Part shown: piece by piece, positions 8,753 to 17,732 of the stretch | Layout of the letters: every line of letters begins with the position of its first letter | How positions within the stretch are numbered: the first letter of the stretch is position 1 | From: an uncultured Bacilli bacterium | GTDB taxonomy: Bacteria; Bacillota_I; Bacilli_A; RF39; UBA660 | Reading direction: 5' to 3' | Assembly (NCBI GenBank): GCA_934102215.1 | Contig: CAKOSH010000003.1 | Span: 1 to 64,000 of the forward strand | DNA: 64,000 nt | Program-made: the position numbers and the translations under genes | Notes under the pieces: generated by a model | Databases searched by the model: none | The model's input: only the letters and a program-made list of their open reading frames with translations | Told to the model about the DNA's origin: nothing

Positions 8753-9517
8753 TTATATTTCAATAATTTTATTGTAATAGTCTATCATTTCTTTTTGCAT
8801 AGGATAATTTTTTTCTCTATATTCAATATCACTCAAAATATAATTATAAATTTTAGGCAACTCATCCTTTGTTATTTTTTCATTATCTAGGATATTTTTA
8901 GGATAAACATATTTATATAAATTAATCACACCAATTATTAATGGTAATAACTGATTATAAATAATTGAAAAAGTTTTTATATTAATATTGTTAATATTTG
9001 AACTAGGACTTCCATCTACAACATTGCTTCTGTACACAGCTTGAGAAAATGGATTTCCATGTGTATTAAGACATAAAGATGCATAATATTTATCATAGAA
9101 ACCAGGAATTACTACTTCAAAAATATCTTTAATTTTTTTTCTTTTAGTTGGATTAATTTCAAAATACTCTTTTAGTCCTGACCCATCATTATTCATAATA
9201 AAATATTTATAAATAACAAACGTTTCTAAAAGACTTCTTAACAATATACTTGCATCTACATAACCGCCAATTTCCATAAGTAGCATTATATTTCTAACTT
9301 TAAAACCTGTATCATGTATAAAAAATTGAAAAGCATCTTGAATTAAAACCTTTTCTTCATCATCATTACTACATAATTCGCCTTTATAAAAAGGTAATAA
9401 AATCAAAACATTATAAATACTTGGAAATATTTGATAAACTCCCTTAAGTTCATCTTGAGTTTTTTTTCTCTTAATTATCTCACTTTCAAGTAATCCTTGA
9501 TATGGCGTTTTATTCAT
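8753..9517 (-). CDS. DUF5677-like protein
   Basis: A 254-residue, mostly helical protein. The segment VDASILLRSLLETFVIYKYF (residues about 88-107) is the hallmark of the DUF5677 family, proteins of unknown function often found in mobile elements and defence loci. It lies between the PrgI-like and VirB4 genes and is set off by its own upstream gap (34 bases) and a downstream terminator. It is therefore probably cargo inserted within the transfer operon and not part of the channel. Confidence 0.6.
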   Translation of the reverse strand: MNKTPYQGLLESEIIKRKKTQDELKGVYQIFPSIYNVLILLPFYKGELCSNDDEEKVLIQDAFQFFIHDTGFKVRNIMLLMEIGGYVDASILLRSLLETFVIYKYFIMNNDGSGLKEYFEINPTKRKKIKDIFEVVIPGFYDKYYASLCLNTHGNPFSQAVYRSNVVDGSPSSNINNINIKTFSIIYNQLLPLIIGVINLYKYVYPKNILDNEKITKDELPKIYNYILSDIEYREKNYPMQKEMIDYYNKIIEI

Positions 9518-9551
9518 TGATTATCACTTCCTCGTATATTTATTATATCAC

Positions 9552-9815
9552 TTATTTTAAGAATACATAATTTTTACATTTAAAAATATATTTAAAAAAT
9601 AATCCCAATACTTTATACATTCTATTTTTTTTAGATAAGTTAATTGGAATCATTAAAAAAACACAAATTGTTAAAAAAATAATTGAAAACAATTTATGTG
9701 ATGTAAAGGCAAATAATGTTAGAAAAATCATAATCATAGGAATACCTATATATAAATCTGTTAGTTCTATATATTTGCCTAAAGTTTTTTTAATACTATT
9801 TATTGTTATATACAT
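9552..9815 (-). CDS. PrgI/VirB3-like inner-membrane T4SS protein
   Basis: An 87-residue protein with two adjacent hydrophobic segments (residues about 21-35 and 37-58) and a basic C-terminal half. Size, topology and position between TrbL-like and VirB4 genes match the PrgI/VirB3/TcpE type found in Gram-positive type IV systems. The ATG at 9,815 is chosen because AGGTGATAA precedes it; an upstream GTG at 9,824 would lie inside that ribosome binding site. Confidence 0.65.
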   Translation of the reverse strand: MYITINSIKKTLGKYIELTDLYIGIPMIMIFLTLFAFTSHKLFSIIFLTICVFLMIPINLSKKNRMYKVLGLFFKYIFKCKNYVFLK

Positions 9816-9820
9816 TATTA

Positions 9821-11182
9821 TCACCTACTTTTATATCTATTTCTATACATTGCTCTTTGTGGCATTAAATTGTTAACAGAACTTTTAATATTAGACATAC
9901 CACTTTGTCTTAAGTTTTTACCAAGTGTTGACGGTGTACTGTGTTCTATTGAAGCACCTGTCTTTGATATAAAGTTACCTATTTTTCCCATTGTACTTTT
10001 TGGATTATTAGCACTATTAGATAATTTATTACCATAGTTTGTAATTGCATTACCTATACCTTTAACTGCTTTATTACCACCAACAAGACCAACGCTACTT
10101 GTTGCAACCCCTAAACCAAACATTCCAGCACCAAGTCCTGTACCACCTACTACAGATGTTGCTGTATTCATTGCATGTCCAAATCCCATTAAACTCATAA
10201 GTTGTTCTCTACCACTATTAGCAGATACATTACCACCAATAAATCTATTAACAACTTGTGATCCTGTCAACAAGAATGTTCCTGCACCAATATACATTAG
10301 AGCTTTTACTAAAATATCTTTAAATGTATTATCCGTAAAGAATGTTGTTCCTGCTATTTCTTTCATAACTATACCTGTTAGACTTATAATTAACATTACA
10401 ACTGCACCTTGAAGCATTAATGATACTAATTGTTCTATTACAGCACTTCTCCTTTGCTTATTTCCTATTGAAGTTGCAAACACTACAGGACTAATTACAA
10501 ATAAGAATAAAAATTCTAATTGTCTTCGTGCTAACATCATTCCACTAAAAAATAAAGCATATAAAAAGAACCCACCAACAATTATTGCAAGAATCCAATT
10601 TATACTATATTTGTAATCTTTCTCATCTGGTAGTATCCATTTAGAATTGGTTACAAATTTATCATTATATTTTTGAGCATTTGTAAACGAATCATCTTTA
10701 ATATATTTTTCATAATCTTCTGCTTGAAATTCATCACTTACCTTATATTGATCGGTATAATCAACAAACATTGTTAACATGTTATCTGATACAGTTACTT
10801 CATTACTAGAGAAGATATTTGCTGTCCAACTACTCAACTTAATAGAGAATGTTGAAACTTCTGCAAATAAAAATACCGAAAGCAATACAAATAATGTTGA
10901 TTTAAAAATTTCTGTTACAAGTTGTTGTATTGATAATCCTTCGTCTGGTTCAAGTATTTTCATAACAAACTTAAATAAAGCAAATAAACCTAATAAGGTT
11001 ATTGCAATTGCTATTATTCCTTTATGAAAATTTGAAAATAAAGAATTATCTGCGACACTATCTATAATATTATAAGCATTAAGTGATTTTAATACATCAA
11101 ACAAAGTATCAATTAAATTGTAAATAAAATTAATTATTCCCCAACCTAATCTTCTTAAAAGGTCTAATGCTTTTAATAACAT
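9821..11182 (-). CDS. TrbL/VirB6-like membrane channel protein
   Basis: A 453-residue polytopic membrane protein. About six hydrophobic segments are visible (residues about 55-75, 95-115, 195-215, 222-240, 250-275 and 285-310). The Gly/Ala/Ser-rich, soluble C-terminal tail has little order. This is the layout of the TrbL/VirB6 family (CD0411-like in Gram-positive conjugative transposons), which forms the inner part of the DNA-translocation channel. The start follows AGGAGG closely. It lies between the pilin-like gene and the PrgI-like gene, the usual order. Confidence 0.8.
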   Translation of the reverse strand: MLLKALDLLRRLGWGIINFIYNLIDTLFDVLKSLNAYNIIDSVADNSLFSNFHKGIIAIAITLLGLFALFKFVMKILEPDEGLSIQQLVTEIFKSTLFVLLSVFLFAEVSTFSIKLSSWTANIFSSNEVTVSDNMLTMFVDYTDQYKVSDEFQAEDYEKYIKDDSFTNAQKYNDKFVTNSKWILPDEKDYKYSINWILAIIVGGFFLYALFFSGMMLARRQLEFLFLFVISPVVFATSIGNKQRRSAVIEQLVSLMLQGAVVMLIISLTGIVMKEIAGTTFFTDNTFKDILVKALMYIGAGTFLLTGSQVVNRFIGGNVSANSGREQLMSLMGFGHAMNTATSVVGGTGLGAGMFGLGVATSSVGLVGGNKAVKGIGNAITNYGNKLSNSANNPKSTMGKIGNFISKTGASIEHSTPSTLGKNLRQSGMSNIKSSVNNLMPQRAMYRNRYKSR

Positions 11183-11190
11183 TTTTCCTC

Positions 11191-11505
11191 CTAAAATAAA
11201 TCAATAATTAAATTAACAATAGATATTGCTAAAATAATACCAATTATACCAAACATAGTTTGAATTATTCTTTGCTTAACTCTTTGTTTTTGATCTACAT
11301 CTGCTACAGCATATAATATAAATCCAATAATAAGCGAAACACCTGCTAGTGCTATACCTACTCTTAAAGCCCAATTTGAAAATGTTTGAATAGCTTTAAT
11401 AATTGAATCAATATTATAATTACCACCATCTAATTTATCTATTTTTAATAAACTTATACTACCACTAAGTTTTTCTCCTATGGTATTTAGCATAAGTTTA
11501 GGCAA
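11191..11505 (-). CDS. VirB2/TrbC-like pilin subunit
   Basis: A 104-residue protein with two transmembrane helices (residues about 45-65 and 80-102) joined by the short basic loop DVDQKQRVKQ. This two-helix hairpin with a charged loop is the VirB2/TrbC (T4SS pilin) layout. The start used is a TTG at 11,505 behind AGAGG; an ATG four codons later is the alternative. It is the first gene of the channel operon. Confidence 0.65.
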   Translation of the reverse strand: MPKLMLNTIGEKLSGSISLLKIDKLDGGNYNIDSIIKAIQTFSNWALRVGIALAGVSLIIGFILYAVADVDQKQRVKQRIIQTMFGIIGIILAISIVNLIIDLF

Positions 11506-11565
11506 TAGAAATACCTCTTACTTTTTTATTTTTATTCATATATCATTCCTCCAATCTAATATATA

Positions 11566-11590
11566 AAAGAGGTAGAAAAATCTACCCCTT
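11566..11590 (-). terminator. intrinsic terminator after ssb
   Basis: AAAGAGGTAGA (11,566-11,576) pairs with TCTACCCCTT (11,581-11,590), with a short loop and a U run on the minus strand. It overlaps the ssb stop codon and separates ssb from the channel genes. Confidence 0.65.
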
Positions 11591-11942
11591 AAGCAATTTC
11601 AGGTTCAGAATTATTAATATCCTTTACCCTAGAAGATATGAAACTTATTTTTTCAGCAATTACACTAGTTCTTTTAGCTTTCTCGCCATTTTCTTTTTCG
11701 TAAACACTAGTTTCTAGTCTGCCTTTAATTCCAATCATGTCTCCTTTTTTACAATATTCTGAAGTTGATTCTGCCATGTTGTTCCAAATAGTACAATCAA
11801 CAAAATCAGTTTCATATTCTCCATCAGCATTTTTATAACTTCTTGGAATAGCAATAGTTATGTTTGTAACTTTCTTACTGTTTTCTAATTCCTTTACCTC
11901 TGGATCACTTACAAGTCTTCCAACACACATATAATTATTCAC
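11589..11942 (-). CDS. ssb: single-stranded DNA-binding protein
   Basis: A 117-residue OB-fold protein: VGRLVSDPEVK near the N terminus, NITIAIPRSYKNADGEYETDF, CTIWNNMAE and GDMIGIKGRLET in the usual order of bacterial SSB. The acidic tail is short (residues about 105-117) and lacks a clear DDDIPF-type tip, as is common for element-encoded SSBs. It would coat the transferred or replicating strand. It starts with GTG at 11,942 within the shared context GTGATATTATAGTGAAT. Confidence 0.88.
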   Translation of the reverse strand: MNNYMCVGRLVSDPEVKELENSKKVTNITIAIPRSYKNADGEYETDFVDCTIWNNMAESTSEYCKKGDMIGIKGRLETSVYEKENGEKAKRTSVIAEKISFISSRVKDINNSEPEIA

Positions 11943-11964
11943 TATAATATCACCTTATCCTTTC

Positions 11965-12348
11965 TTACATTTCATATTCATCGTGAATACCTAATTTTAT
12001 TTTTGTTATTTTTTCATAAGTCTTTTCAATAGACTTTTCATTAAATATTTCTTTATACTTAGACACTTGTTCATCAGTCAATGAAATTGTTTCACCTTGT
12101 TCATAGTCATCTCCAACAATTAAAAAAGGTCCAAAGATTATATCTCTTCCTACCTCTCTGTTTGGACCCATACCATTGATTTTACCTTCTTCATTACAAA
12201 TAATAACTGCATCTTCTGTATCAGGTATATAATAATATTCTATATAACCCTCTACTTGCTTTTGTAATGAATTTAATGTATTAGGAATTTCTACTTCAAC
12301 TGGTAATTCATTTTCTTTTACAAGTAATGCTCTAAGTTTTTTCTCCAT
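11965..12348 (-). CDS. DUF3846-like protein
   Basis: A 127-residue protein. It begins KKLRALLVKENELPVEVEIP, then GYIEYYYIPD and VIICNEEGKINGMGPNREVG followed by DIIFGPFLIVGDD. This is the pattern of DUF3846, a small family common in conjugative elements and phages of Bacillota, of unknown function. It has a perfect AGGAGGGG ribosome binding site and lies in the block with ssb. Confidence 0.7.
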   Translation of the reverse strand: MEKKLRALLVKENELPVEVEIPNTLNSLQKQVEGYIEYYYIPDTEDAVIICNEEGKINGMGPNREVGRDIIFGPFLIVGDDYEQGETISLTDEQVSKYKEIFNEKSIEKTYEKITKIKLGIHDEYEM

Positions 12349-12363
12349 CTAAATCCCCTCCTT

Positions 12364-12795
12364 TCATATTTCATTACCCTCAAATTCTTTAACGGGACTT
12401 ACTCTTCCCATTTCTTCAATAACATAAGAATCATCAAATTCTCTAATTACTGATGGATATTCTAAATCTTGTTCTTCTTCATTTTCACTTTCATAACTAT
12501 ATTCTTCATAGTCATCATAATTTTCTCCAATCCTCGCAAAACGATAAGACATTTCATTATCTTTTAAATGATTGAGTCCTGATTCAATAGCTTCAACGCT
12601 TTGATAACTTCCATACCACTTAATCCAACTCCATCCAAAATAAACTGCATAATCGTTTTCAGCTTTGAATTTTAAATTATCTAGTAAGTTATAATCACCA
12701 TGTTCTAGATTACTTAAATAATTTTTTACATATTTATTTAATTCTTTAAAGCCCTTTTTAGTTGTCATAATTCTAACTTCAGATCTATAACCCAT
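12364..12795 (-). CDS. hypothetical element-maintenance protein
   Basis: A 143-residue acidic protein that begins MGYRSEVRIMTTKKGF and contains YFGWSWIKWY near residue 75. I have no certain family, though this opening is common among small phage and conjugative-element proteins. The ATG at 12,795 is chosen because GGAGGAG precedes it by seven bases; the TTG at 12,810 overlaps that site. The start overlaps the end of the upstream gene. Confidence 0.55.
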   Translation of the reverse strand: MGYRSEVRIMTTKKGFKELNKYVKNYLSNLEHGDYNLLDNLKFKAENDYAVYFGWSWIKWYGSYQSVEAIESGLNHLKDNEMSYRFARIGENYDDYEEYSYESENEEEQDLEYPSVIREFDDSYVIEEMGRVSPVKEFEGNEI

Positions 12796-13240
12796 AAGTA
12801 TCTCCTCCAAATTCTTTTAAAATTTCTTCCATTTCTCTTTTTTCTTCTTCAGTAGGTTCTTTAGATTCACATCTCTTTCCATTCCAAACCATAACACCAT
12901 CTGAATCATATCTAATACGAGGACTTTTCCTACAGTTAATAATATCATCATAATTATCAGATATTTTTGTTACAGTAATAAAATTTTGCATTCTATTATT
13001 AACAGAATAAGAATTCAAATATCCTTTAATAAATACTTTATTATTTACAAAAAAATAATCAAGATTCTCATAATAGAGTTCTCTTGATATATTTAAACTT
13101 ATATATACTTTACTATTAGAATTGTTTGAATATTTTTTAGATACAATACTAAATTTAACATATTTATCATCATCATTTATATCCTTAATAACATTTATAT
13201 TCCCAGATATAATAACTTCATTATAATCTATACCATTCAT
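12785..13240 (-). CDS. OB-fold/SSB-like protein
   Basis: A 151-residue protein. The first 100 residues have the strand pattern of a degenerate SSB (NEVIISGNINVIKD, then KFSIVSKKY, VYISLNI and VFIKGYLNSY), followed by an acidic Glu-rich tail. Compared with the true SSB nearby it is divergent, so a single-stranded-DNA-binding role is inference. The ATG at 13,240 follows AAAGGATTT. It opens the block that also contains ssb and the DUF3846 gene. Confidence 0.5.
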   Translation of the reverse strand: MNGIDYNEVIISGNINVIKDINDDDKYVKFSIVSKKYSNNSNSKVYISLNISRELYYENLDYFFVNNKVFIKGYLNSYSVNNRMQNFITVTKISDNYDDIINCRKSPRIRYDSDGVMVWNGKRCESKEPTEEEKREMEEILKEFGGDTYGL

Positions 13241-13337
13241 AATCAAATCCTTTCTGTATAAATATTTATACTAATTTAAATTATTATTTATATTCTTGTT
13301 ATATTAATTCTTTATATTATATTATTATATTATGTGT

Positions 13338-13425
13338 GACAAAATCATCACCCCTAGATGGACATTTTCATCACACCCTGATGGACAAAATCATCACACT
13401 GTGGCATTTTCATCATACCCTGACA
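13338..13425. repeat. four tandem 20-23 bp iteron-like repeats
   Basis: Units start at 13,338, 13,361, 13,384 and about 13,404. They alternate between GACAAAATCATCAC and GACATTTTCATCA (minus strand GTGATGATTTTGTC and GTGATGAAAATGTC). Spacing is 20 to 23 bases. The array covers the end of the helix-turn-helix gene and the gap after it. Arrays like this serve as replication-initiator or repressor sites, or are relics of short repeats in the protein's C terminus (Y/CDEN). Confidence 0.65.
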
Positions 13426-13678
13426 AAGGTAAAAATATTTTTCTAATATTACGGTTATACTCAATTATAATATAATTTTCTCTTTCAAGTTCATTTAACA
13501 GTCTAATTATTGTTCTAGGGGTAACATTAAGGTTTTCTGCAAGAAATTTATTAGTAGCAAAACAATAACCATTCTTATAACATAATAGTTGAATATCTCC
13601 ATATAATAATTTTGCATTGCTACTTAACTTTGTATCATTTTTAATTGATAAAGGTATCTTAGAATATTTCTCATACAC
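13394..13678 (-). CDS. winged helix-turn-helix protein (replication-initiator N-domain-like)
   Basis: A 94-residue protein. It opens YSKIPLSIKNDTKLSSNAKL and continues with the HTH FATNKFLAENLNVTPRTIIR and LLNELERENYIIIEYN. This is the winged-helix domain that forms the N terminus of many Gram-positive plasmid and phage replication or regulatory proteins (RepA_N/helix_turn_helix type). The protein stops after GYDENATV, and the same frame continues past the stop with more DEN-type units (CDENVHLGV), so the C terminus may have been shortened by a stop codon. The direct repeats start here. Confidence 0.65.
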   Translation of the reverse strand: MYEKYSKIPLSIKNDTKLSSNAKLLYGDIQLLCYKNGYCFATNKFLAENLNVTPRTIIRLLNELERENYIIIEYNRNIRKIFLPLSGYDENATV

Positions 13679-14310
13679 TAATAATCCACCTTATCAACTA
13701 AGTATCCTATAAAGACAGTTTGTTTATCTTTAGTACCCCTCTTACAAGTAATAAGAGTAATTGTATTTTTATATCTATTTCTAACTATTTCAACTTTACC
13801 ATCTTTAGATGTATCGTAAGAATTATTAAGTTTATAAATATATTTAATTCCATCATAATAAATATAAATTAGTGAATCTTCTTTTAATTTATATAAATTT
13901 CTAAAAAATGAAACACCACTAGTTCCATTATGACCTGCTAGTATTAAATTACTATTTTCAACATTAGGCATTTGTGAATGTTCAATTATTTGTATATTAT
14001 ATTTAACATTATTATATCTACTATTGTAATCAACAAGTCCTCTTTTTAAATCTATACTTGGTATTTCAAGAATAGCAATATAATTATAAGATGGTGAGGA
14101 AGATTTTTTGTTATCTTCCTCTTTTGGTTGCTCTTGAGGAATATTTTCCTCAGAGTGTTCTTCTTCTATAAAGAAGTCATCTACCATCTTTACTTCTTCA
14201 ACTTCTTTCTTTGTACTTTTATAAATATCTAAAGAAATTAAAAAGATAGAAAAAATAATAAGAAATACTCCGATTAGTAAAATTATCTTATTTTCTTTTC
14301 TTCTTTTCAT
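13678..14310 (-). CDS. sortase-family transpeptidase
   Basis: A 210-residue protein with an N-terminal membrane anchor (residues about 7-28), an acidic linker, then a sortase barrel: AILEIPSIDLKRGLV, LAGHNG (catalytic His near 127) and TLITC (catalytic Cys near 189). The third catalytic residue, normally Arg, is not obvious; the aligned place reads DKQTVF. Known: sortases cut C-terminal sorting motifs and link proteins to the wall or to pili. The gene overlaps the end of the adhesin gene, so that protein is its likely substrate. Confidence 0.85.
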   Translation of the reverse strand: MKRRKENKIILLIGVFLIIFSIFLISLDIYKSTKKEVEEVKMVDDFFIEEEHSEENIPQEQPKEEDNKKSSSPSYNYIAILEIPSIDLKRGLVDYNSRYNNVKYNIQIIEHSQMPNVENSNLILAGHNGTSGVSFFRNLYKLKEDSLIYIYYDGIKYIYKLNNSYDTSKDGKVEIVRNRYKNTITLITCKRGTKDKQTVFIGYLVDKVDY

Positions 14311-17098
14311 ATATAATTAACCCCAATCCTACTAGACCGATTGATAAAGAAATAATATATTTAGTATAATCTTTATTTAAATTAGTATTTGGTACTTCTA
14401 CTTCTTCTAAATCATTAACTAAAGTAGATGTTATTACCTCACCATCTTTTTCTACTTTAAAATAATTTTTATCATTATTCAAAATATAATTTTCTAGTGT
14501 TGCTATTTCTTTATAATAATAACTTCCATATTCTAATTCTACTTCAATAATACCATTTTCATCAGTAGTATATTCATCTAGCAAATTATCATTTAAATCA
14601 TAAATACCAATAACTACTCCAGCTAGTGGATTATTGTTAGAATCTACCTTATTAATTACTATTTTAGACTTCATTTTTGTATTAGTCATTTCAGATTTTA
14701 TTATTTCTCCATTTTCCTTAATTTCAAATTCAATTTTATCAGTATTTAAAATATATCCTTCTGGAGCTTCTTTTTCTAAAATAAAGTATTTATGTCCTGC
14801 TGGTAAATTATCAATAATAACCTTACCATCTTTATCAGTTATATATTCACCAATAAGTTTTTCTTCATCATCATTTAAATAAATCTCAATTTTGGTATTT
14901 GGAATAGTATCTGATGTTGTAAAATCTGTTTTAGTAAATTCTAATTTTCCTTTAGATAATTTATTTGAAAAATTAAATACTTTAGATATTACTGCTGTGT
15001 ATTGATCCTTGTATTTAAGTTCTACTTCATATTCCTTAGAATCAATTACATGATTATCATTCGTTTCTAATTCTTTTAAGTAATATTTACCTAGTTTTAA
15101 GTTCTCAATTTTAGCATATCCATTTGAATCAGTTGTTACTTCTTGAATTAACTTTTTATTCTCATCATAAAGTCCATATTTTACCTTTTCAAGTGATATT
15201 TCCCCATAAGAAAACTTATTATCATCAATAACTAATTTTTCACCTTTTTTATGTATTTCAATAAGTCCTTTAACTGCTTTATTTTCAAACTTAGTTTCAA
15301 ATAATACGCCATACTTATCATCTTTAATTAAGTTAGAGTTTTCCCCTATTTCAAATTCTTGTGATTCTTTGTTCCACAAATAACCATCAATAACTTGATC
15401 TACCTCCTCTAATTTATATTTTCCAGAGATTAAAGGATATGGTGTAATTAAAACTCCATTAGAATCTGTTTTAAATTCGCATAAAGTTTCTGCTTTAGGA
15501 TATGTTACAGTTTGACAAACATAATCATTACTAGCAAGTGATTTAATTTTAAATGATATTCCACTTCTTGGAATAACCTCTCCTGTGTCTTTATCAACTT
15601 TAATTACTTTTAATTTAGCAGTTATTTCAGCATTTGAAATTAACTTATATGTATTAGAATCAGTATCATCACCTACAACAAACTCAAAATCATCTACTTT
15701 TTCATAATTAGGTGTACTAGTTATTTGTTTAAATGTATAACTACCATAAGGAAGTTTAATTTCTGCATAACCATTTTTATCAGTAGTAATTTCATTAACT
15801 AAACAAACATTGTTATTTATTTCTCTTAATTTGTTACTACTTCTTAACATAGGTCTATAATTACAATTATTTAAATATACCTCAAAAGTTACATTAGGTT
15901 CTGGAGTTAATATACCTGTTTTTGAATTTGCAAAGACTTTAAATAAAGTAAGATTTGTTTCTTTTACTTTTTCATATACATCTAAACTTTCAAGTAATAC
16001 ATTTTCATTAAGTATAAATGAATATTTATTTTTGTCTAATGTATAACCTTTGCTTGGAGTTATTTCCTTAATATAAAATTCTCCTAGACTTGGCAAATAA
16101 TCACTTATTGCATATCCATTAGAATCTGTTTTTAACTCTCCTATTTTTTCATTATTAGTAGTATATATTCCATAGATAGCATTTTCTAAACTAGCATTTC
16201 CCTGAGGAAAACTTTCTTTAGTTTCACTATCAAGTTTATATATTTCTACTCTTCCACCAATAACATCTAAATTAAATAATGCAGGAAGTGGATCATAATA
16301 CCCTACTCTCATAACATTCTGTGATCCATCTTTAAAATATACTATAGGTGGTGCTGAATGTTTTGTTGCATTTTTTACTAAGTTTACTTTTGCTTTACCA
16401 ATTCCAGTTGCGGTTAAAATTAAATTATTACCTTCAATTTTAGCATTAACATTTTCAGTTGATGAAACTTTAAAATATTTTAAAACATCATTTGAATCTG
16501 TTAGTGTTTTACTTTGTCCAAGTGGTATTGATAAATCAGTAATATTAAAATTAGGTCTAGTATAATGATTTTTTACCAACATATCCATTTCAGCAATTTC
16601 ATCAGCAAACTTATTTGGTAAATCTTTACCATTTAAAGTATCAGTGAAAACAAATTTATTTTGTGGTTCAATAGTTCTCCAAATCATTAATTGAGTTATT
16701 GCATACCATTTATTGTTAGAATGGTTAAAACCATTTTCATTATATTGATAGCCATAATATGCAAGTAAAGCTATTCTATCCCATTGATCTTCTGTTATAT
16801 TTAAAACACTAGCGAAATCACTTCTTGCTATATTGTAATAAGGCAAATTATTATCAATATCTACAAAAGGTTGTAAACAATACATAAAAGCATTGTCTTC
16901 ACTTCTTCTCATAAATCTTGCTTGTTGATATTTTATATAGCCATCATCCCTATATTTTCTTATAAAAATGTTAGGAATATGTTCTGATGGCCATATTGCT
17001 TGTCCTGTATATTTTTCTGCATGAACTTCTTTAATACCTAAAAAAGACATAAATAAAAATACACCAATTAAAGTGTATTTAAGAATTTTTCTTTTCAA
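14288..17098 (-). CDS. thioester- and CnaB-repeat surface adhesin, sortase substrate
   Basis: A 936-residue secreted protein. Signal peptide (residues 1-27), then a thioester domain with MYCLQPF near residue 73 whose Cys-Gln pair forms the internal thioester in TQXA-type adhesins. An Ig-like segment follows (about 190-270), then a series of about six CnaB/SpaA-like domains with recurring TDSNGYA and YYLKE/YIKEI motifs. The C terminus has VPNTN, a hydrophobic helix and EKKKRK: a sorting signal whose fifth residue is Asn, not Gly. The start is TTG at 17,098 behind AGGAGGGA. It is probably a mating-pair or host-surface adhesin anchored by the adjacent sortase. Confidence 0.85.
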   Translation of the reverse strand: MKRKILKYTLIGVFLFMSFLGIKEVHAEKYTGQAIWPSEHIPNIFIRKYRDDGYIKYQQARFMRRSEDNAFMYCLQPFVDIDNNLPYYNIARSDFASVLNITEDQWDRIALLAYYGYQYNENGFNHSNNKWYAITQLMIWRTIEPQNKFVFTDTLNGKDLPNKFADEIAEMDMLVKNHYTRPNFNITDLSIPLGQSKTLTDSNDVLKYFKVSSTENVNAKIEGNNLILTATGIGKAKVNLVKNATKHSAPPIVYFKDGSQNVMRVGYYDPLPALFNLDVIGGRVEIYKLDSETKESFPQGNASLENAIYGIYTTNNEKIGELKTDSNGYAISDYLPSLGEFYIKEITPSKGYTLDKNKYSFILNENVLLESLDVYEKVKETNLTLFKVFANSKTGILTPEPNVTFEVYLNNCNYRPMLRSSNKLREINNNVCLVNEITTDKNGYAEIKLPYGSYTFKQITSTPNYEKVDDFEFVVGDDTDSNTYKLISNAEITAKLKVIKVDKDTGEVIPRSGISFKIKSLASNDYVCQTVTYPKAETLCEFKTDSNGVLITPYPLISGKYKLEEVDQVIDGYLWNKESQEFEIGENSNLIKDDKYGVLFETKFENKAVKGLIEIHKKGEKLVIDDNKFSYGEISLEKVKYGLYDENKKLIQEVTTDSNGYAKIENLKLGKYYLKELETNDNHVIDSKEYEVELKYKDQYTAVISKVFNFSNKLSKGKLEFTKTDFTTSDTIPNTKIEIYLNDDEEKLIGEYITDKDGKVIIDNLPAGHKYFILEKEAPEGYILNTDKIEFEIKENGEIIKSEMTNTKMKSKIVINKVDSNNNPLAGVVIGIYDLNDNLLDEYTTDENGIIEVELEYGSYYYKEIATLENYILNNDKNYFKVEKDGEVITSTLVNDLEEVEVPNTNLNKDYTKYIISLSIGLVGLGLIIYEKKKRK

Positions 17099-17120
17099 TT
17101 AAAATCCCTCCTTTAAAAAA

Positions 17121-17138
17121 GACATCACTTAAGATGTC
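17121..17138 (-). terminator. intrinsic terminator upstream of the adhesin gene
   Basis: GACATC (17,121-17,126) pairs with GATGTC (17,133-17,138); on the minus strand a run of U follows. It ends transcription of the gene that stops at 17,137 and separates it from the adhesin. Confidence 0.65.
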
Positions 17139-17703
17139 AAAATGTTTTAAGCATTTCACCTAAATAAGTTCCAGCATAACTATTTATGCTAGTACATGAA
17201 TATCCCAATCCTTGTTCAAAATATTCTTGACCTTTAGATTCACATGCTTCTTTTGTTTTCTGCTCTGTTTTATATTCATCTATAGAAAAATCTACCCTTG
17301 CCCATGACCACATTGGTTTATGATAATAATCATATTCACTTACTCCAAGTTCCTCCCAAGCTTCTTTTTTAACATCTTGTTTTTTTTCTTCTACCATTGT
17401 AGTATTCTGTTTAGTATTATTATTTTTTGTACTATTATCAGACTTCTTATTCTCCTTTTTTTCTTCAGGTTGTTTATTTACTTCTGGCTTAGGTTTTTCT
17501 TCTTGTATTGGTGGTTCTTCTATTATTTCGTCAGTATTAGATTCTTCATCAGATATATCATTATCTTTAATTTCTACTTTATTATAATTAGTACCACTTT
17601 CTGATGGATTATCCAACTTTATGTTTTTAGAATATAATGCAAAACAGATAATACCAGTAATAACTACTAATATAATTATTGCTGATATAATAATTTTTTT
17701 CAT
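17137..17703 (-). CDS. membrane-anchored extracellular protein with disordered linker
   Basis: A 188-residue protein. It has one N-terminal membrane segment (residues 3-24), a long Glu/Lys/Asn/Pro-rich linker (about 30-115) and a small C-terminal domain (WEELGVSEYDYYHKPMWSW onward) with two cysteines. The family is not recognised. It lies upstream of the adhesin and sortase, suggesting an envelope role, but a terminator lies between them. Confidence 0.5.
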   Translation of the reverse strand: MKKIIISAIIILVVITGIICFALYSKNIKLDNPSESGTNYNKVEIKDNDISDEESNTDEIIEEPPIQEEKPKPEVNKQPEEKKENKKSDNSTKNNNTKQNTTMVEEKKQDVKKEAWEELGVSEYDYYHKPMWSWARVDFSIDEYKTEQKTKEACESKGQEYFEQGLGYSCTSINSYAGTYLGEMLKTF

Positions 17704-17732
17704 AAGTAAATCACCTCACTATGATGATACCA

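Noticed and set aside
13338..13425. A CRISPR array
   Set aside because: The units are short, imperfect and contiguous with no spacers and no cas genes.
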